From Flavobacteriales bacterium UBA3431 (GTDB lineage: Bacteria; Bacteroidota; Bacteroidia; Flavobacteriales; Schleiferiaceae): a stretch of DNA of 25,328 bases. Made by a program: the position numbers and the translations under genes. Positions 22,878 through 25,328 of the stretch are shown piece by piece. The first letter of the stretch is position 1. Each line of letters opens with the position of its first letter. The DNA lies in the NCBI GenBank assembly GCA_002381225.1, contig DFSS01000009.1, positions 13,778-39,105 of the forward strand, read 5' to 3'. The notes beneath the pieces were generated by a model, which was not told the DNA's origin, searched no databases, and saw only the letters and a program-made list of their open reading frames with translations.

Positions 22878-23738
22878 ATGGCCAATCTAAAAGAGCTACG
22901 TAATCGCATCGCATCGGTGTCCAGCACCATGCAGATTACGTCTGCGATGAAGATGGTTTCGGCAGCGAAGCTGAAGCGTTCTCAGGATGCCATCATCCAA
23001 ATGCGTCCGTATGCCGAAAAGCTGACGGCGCTGATGGGAAATGTCACGGCCACGCTGGACGCTTCAGAAAACCCTTACGCTCAGGAGCGTCCTATTCAGC
23101 GCGTGCTAATCATCGCGATGACGGCTAACCGCGGTTTGTGTGGTGCTTTCAACTCTTCGGTGATTAAGCGGACCAAAGTAGTCGCAGAATCCTACGAAGC
23201 ACAAGGGGCTGCGGTCTCCGTGTTCACAGTAGGAAAGAAGTCGCGCGATCTCCTGAAAAAGACCATGAATGTGGTGGGTGAGGAGCTCGAAGTGGTCAAC
23301 CAAGTTCATTTTGAAGGCGCTCAGCGCGTCGCCGAAGTGGCCATGCAAGGGTATGTTCAAGGCCACTATGACAAGGTCGTGATGGTGTACAACCAATTCA
23401 AGAATGCCGCCGTGCAGTTGCTGCAGGAAGAGCAGTTGTTGCCTGTACAGCCCGCTGCGAGTAGCGAGGGCCAAGCGGGTGATTACATCTATGAACCCAC
23501 CAAAGTGTCTTTGTTGGAGGAACTAATTCCCACGAGCATCAAGAGCCAAGTATACAAGGCCTTGCTGGACTCACAGGCCTCTGAGCACGGTGCGCGGATG
23601 ACCTCCATGCACAAGGCTACGGACAACGCCACCTCCATGCGCGATGGCCTCAAGCTTCAATACAACAAAGCCCGTCAAGCGGCCATCACAAACGAGATCC
23701 TCGAGATTGTCGGAGGCGCCGAAGCGTTGAATGGGTAA
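22878..23738 (+). CDS. atpG: ATP synthase F1 subunit gamma
   Basis: A 286-residue gamma subunit, the rotor shaft of F1. It begins with MANLKELRNRIASVSSTMQI and SAMKMVSAAKLKRSQ, forming the N-terminal helix, and ends with HKATDNATSMRDGLKLQYNKARQ and ITNEILEIVGGAEAL, the C-terminal helix. The central domain (RPIQRVLIIAMTANRGLCGAFNSSV) is complete. It is the last ATP synthase gene; atpD and atpC do not follow, as is usual in Flavobacteriia, where they lie elsewhere. Confidence 0.97.
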   Translation: MANLKELRNRIASVSSTMQITSAMKMVSAAKLKRSQDAIIQMRPYAEKLTALMGNVTATLDASENPYAQERPIQRVLIIAMTANRGLCGAFNSSVIKRTKVVAESYEAQGAAVSVFTVGKKSRDLLKKTMNVVGEELEVVNQVHFEGAQRVAEVAMQGYVQGHYDKVVMVYNQFKNAAVQLLQEEQLLPVQPAASSEGQAGDYIYEPTKVSLLEELIPTSIKSQVYKALLDSQASEHGARMTSMHKATDNATSMRDGLKLQYNKARQAAITNEILEIVGGAEALNG

Positions 23739-23761
23739 ACGTTTAAAAGCGATTAATTGCA

Positions 23762-23789
23762 CAAAGCGCGGCCCAACGGCCGCGCTTTG
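23762..23789. terminator. Terminator-like hairpin after atpG
   Basis: A perfect 12-bp, GC-rich stem, CAAAGCGCGGCC (23762-23773) with GGCCGCGCTTTG (23778-23789), closes a CAAC loop. It lies 23 nt after the atpG stop. The following GCGTTATTATTG has no clean T run, so it may be a weak intrinsic terminator or 3' stabiliser. Its right arm abuts the next promoter. Confidence 0.7.
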
Positions 23790-23805
23790 GCGTTATTATT
23801 GCCGC

Positions 23806-23813
23806 TAGATTTG
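23806..23813 (+). promoter_or_regulatory. -7 box of the histidine kinase gene, probably leaderless
   Basis: TAGATTTG matches TAnnTTTG exactly and stands 6 nt before the ATG at 23820. A TTTG at 23786-23789, inside the terminator stem, is 16 nt upstream and could be a short-spaced -33 element. The mRNA would begin at or within a few bases of the start codon. Confidence 0.5.
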
Positions 23814-23819
23814 TCATTG

Positions 23820-25253
23820 ATGCGTTGGCCTACGATTACCTTACGGACCCGGATTTTTCTCGCCATGCTCTTGCTTGTCTTGGTTGGCTTTGGCGCAACG
23901 GGCATTGTGAGCGGCCTGCACTTCCGAGCGGAAGAAGTGGAATACCACCGAGACCGCTTGCTGCGCAAAGAACAGGCCATTGAATCTCATGTCGCCCATG
24001 AGCTGACACGCCAAGCACAGGCCCCCCTTTCGACCGCCGTATTGCCCGATATCCTGAGCTCTGAGCTCTGCGCCATTGCAGATATTCACGGCATGGACGT
24101 AGCCCTTTATGCCATGGAGGGAAGCTTATTGCTGGCAAGCAATCCTGCACTCACCGATGATGGAACCTTCCCCATGCGCTTGCCGGAGGGCATACGCAAC
24201 CAGCGAAACATGGTTTTGACCATACATCCTTCCTCAGACACCCTGCGTGAAGTGATGATTTATTCAACGGAAATCACCAATTCCGAAGGCCTGCCCTTAG
24301 CTATTATGGTTGTTCCATATACGGACGGGCGGAGCCTCCCCGTCGAGGATGAGGCTTTTTTCCGAGCCCTGGCCTACCTCAATATTGTTTTGTTTTTGGC
24401 GGCCGCCTACTTCGCATACCTGCTTTCACGTAGCATTACGCGCGGGTTGGATGCCGTGGGAGACGCCATGCGCTCAACACGAAGTACAGCGGACAAAAAG
24501 CGCGTCAAATGGGCATCGAAAGATGAGATTGGTGCCCTCATCGCAGAGTACAACCGCATGGTTGACATGACGGAAGAGCACGCCAAAGCCCTTGCTTTGG
24601 CCGAAAAAGAAAGCGCCTGGAAGGAGATGGCGCAGCAAGTGGCACACGAGATCAAGAATCCACTGACGCCAATGCGCCTGATGACCCAGTTGCATGCCAT
24701 GAATGCCGACCAACACACCCCGGAGTCCATCAAGGAATTCACCGAAGGGATGCTCGCTCAAATTGATGCCATGACGCAAATTGCTGGAGATTTTAGCCAG
24801 TTTACCCGGCTCCCTGCGCACGAAAGAAAAACGGTATCTCTGCGAAATCTCCTCAAGGAATGCCACGCGGCCTATCCGGAGGCCAGTTTACTCCTTCCGC
24901 GGGAGGGAGACTGGATAGTCCTCGCCAATGAAGAACAGCTATTGCGTGTGCTGAATAACTTACTCAACAATGCTTTTGAATCTGTGCCCGAAGGGCGGAA
25001 GCCCTTGGTATCCTTTGGGCTGCGTCTTGAAGAGGGGTTAGCACACCTCTTTGTCCGCGACAATGGTACCGGCATTCCCGATGATCGATTGGAGCAAATA
25101 TTCGAGCCCAAATTCACCACCAAATCCCGCGGGACGGGCTTGGGCCTGGCGATTGTCAAGACCATCGTGGAGAGCTTCCAGGGCCGCATTTGGGTCGATG
25201 ATAGCACGGAAGCAGGTACGGAATTCGTATTCAGCCTACCCTTGAAGAGTTAA
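23820..25253 (+). CDS. Membrane sensor histidine kinase (HAMP-HisKA-HATPase)
   Basis: A 477-residue two-component sensor. It has a first membrane helix (about 12-32), a periplasmic sensing region (33-182), a second helix (185-203) and a HAMP-like linker (204-256). H276 in QQVAHEIKNPLTPMRL is the phosphorylated histidine. The catalytic domain shows the N box (RVLNNLLNNAFESV, 377-390), DNGTGIP (414-420), the F box FEPKFTTK and GTGLGLAI (438-445). This NPLTP form resembles NtrY-type kinases. The signal is unknown and no response regulator lies in the window, so it is an orphan here. The start at 23820 was chosen over an upstream TTG at 23757, inside the terminator hairpin region. Confidence 0.93.
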   Translation: MRWPTITLRTRIFLAMLLLVLVGFGATGIVSGLHFRAEEVEYHRDRLLRKEQAIESHVAHELTRQAQAPLSTAVLPDILSSELCAIADIHGMDVALYAMEGSLLLASNPALTDDGTFPMRLPEGIRNQRNMVLTIHPSSDTLREVMIYSTEITNSEGLPLAIMVVPYTDGRSLPVEDEAFFRALAYLNIVLFLAAAYFAYLLSRSITRGLDAVGDAMRSTRSTADKKRVKWASKDEIGALIAEYNRMVDMTEEHAKALALAEKESAWKEMAQQVAHEIKNPLTPMRLMTQLHAMNADQHTPESIKEFTEGMLAQIDAMTQIAGDFSQFTRLPAHERKTVSLRNLLKECHAAYPEASLLLPREGDWIVLANEEQLLRVLNNLLNNAFESVPEGRKPLVSFGLRLEEGLAHLFVRDNGTGIPDDRLEQIFEPKFTTKSRGTGLGLAIVKTIVESFQGRIWVDDSTEAGTEFVFSLPLKS

Positions 25254-25256
25254 GGG

Positions 25257-25328
25257 GCTAGGAAGCTAGGTGGCTAGGGAGCTAGAAAGCTCGGGCTGCG
25301 CCCTGAAGCTAGAAGGCTCGCGCTTCGC
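25257..25328 (+). repeat. Octamer-type tandem repeat with embedded hairpins, cut by window edge
   Basis: After the kinase stop the sequence repeats an 8-nt unit with the core GCTAG: GCTAGGAA, GCTAGGTG, GCTAGGGA, GCTAGAAA (25257-25288), then GCTCGGGCTGCGCCCTGAA, GCTAGAAG and GCTCGCGCTTCGC to the end. GGGC-TGC-GCCC and CGCG-CTT-CGC(g) are short GC palindromes set inside the run. The array continues beyond the window. Unit counts are by eye. Its function is unknown; it may be a simple intergenic expansion. Confidence 0.75.

Noticed and set aside
25257..25328. Terminal repeat as a CRISPR array
   Set aside because: Units are 8 nt and contiguous with no unique spacers, and no cas gene is present.

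Overview
The window comes from a Bacteroidota chromosome, most likely order Flavobacteriales. The lines of evidence are a PorW/SprE-type lipoprotein of the type IX secretion and gliding system, a bactofilin and an AtpZ-type protein leading into atpBEFHAG with no atpD/atpC following, a bacterial GH3 protein next to an M23-like protein, a run acpP-fabF-rnc-(IPExxxVDY-like)-pyk, and repeated TAnnTTTG boxes upstream of genes, the -7 element of the Bacteroidota primary sigma factor. Genus cannot be told from the sequence alone. It is a dense housekeeping region: no gene-free stretch exceeds about 100 bases, and I see no rRNA, tRNA, insertion sequence, prophage or CRISPR array.

Layout. 1-1071 holds the C-terminal part of mnmG. 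1080-1988 is a zinc-ribbon methyltransferase whose first codons contain a near-perfect ParB-binding parS palindrome. holB (minus) and pgk (plus) diverge from a small palindromic promoter region. cvpA (minus) and a conserved unknown gene (plus) diverge next. Two tandem paralogous lipoprotein genes (minus) diverge from pheS (plus). A long minus-strand operon, acpP-fabF-rnc-IPE-like-pyk (11385 down to 7217), covers fatty acid synthesis, RNA processing and glycolysis. purN and rnhA diverge from it. An M23-like pseudo-peptidase and a GH3 protein form a minus-strand pair that diverges from porW/sprE. Then comes porW-bactofilin-atpZ-small membrane protein-atpB-atpE-atpF-atpH-atpA-atpG on the plus strand, with ATGA overlaps early in the run and a strong hairpin between atpE and atpF. 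A terminator-like hairpin follows, then an orphan sensor histidine kinase, and the window ends in an octamer-type tandem repeat with embedded hairpins.

How it works together. Most genes are core metabolism and information processing. The cell-envelope theme is PorW (outer-membrane lipoprotein of T9SS/gliding), bactofilin (membrane-associated filament), the M23-like protein and the two lipoproteins. No wholly new multi-gene system is evident. The most notable signals are the parS-like site at the start of the methyltransferase gene, a group of -7 boxes only 5-6 nt before start codons that imply leaderless mRNAs, the M23 domain lacking its metal ligands, the lipoprotein pair, the atpE-atpF hairpin and the terminal repeat.
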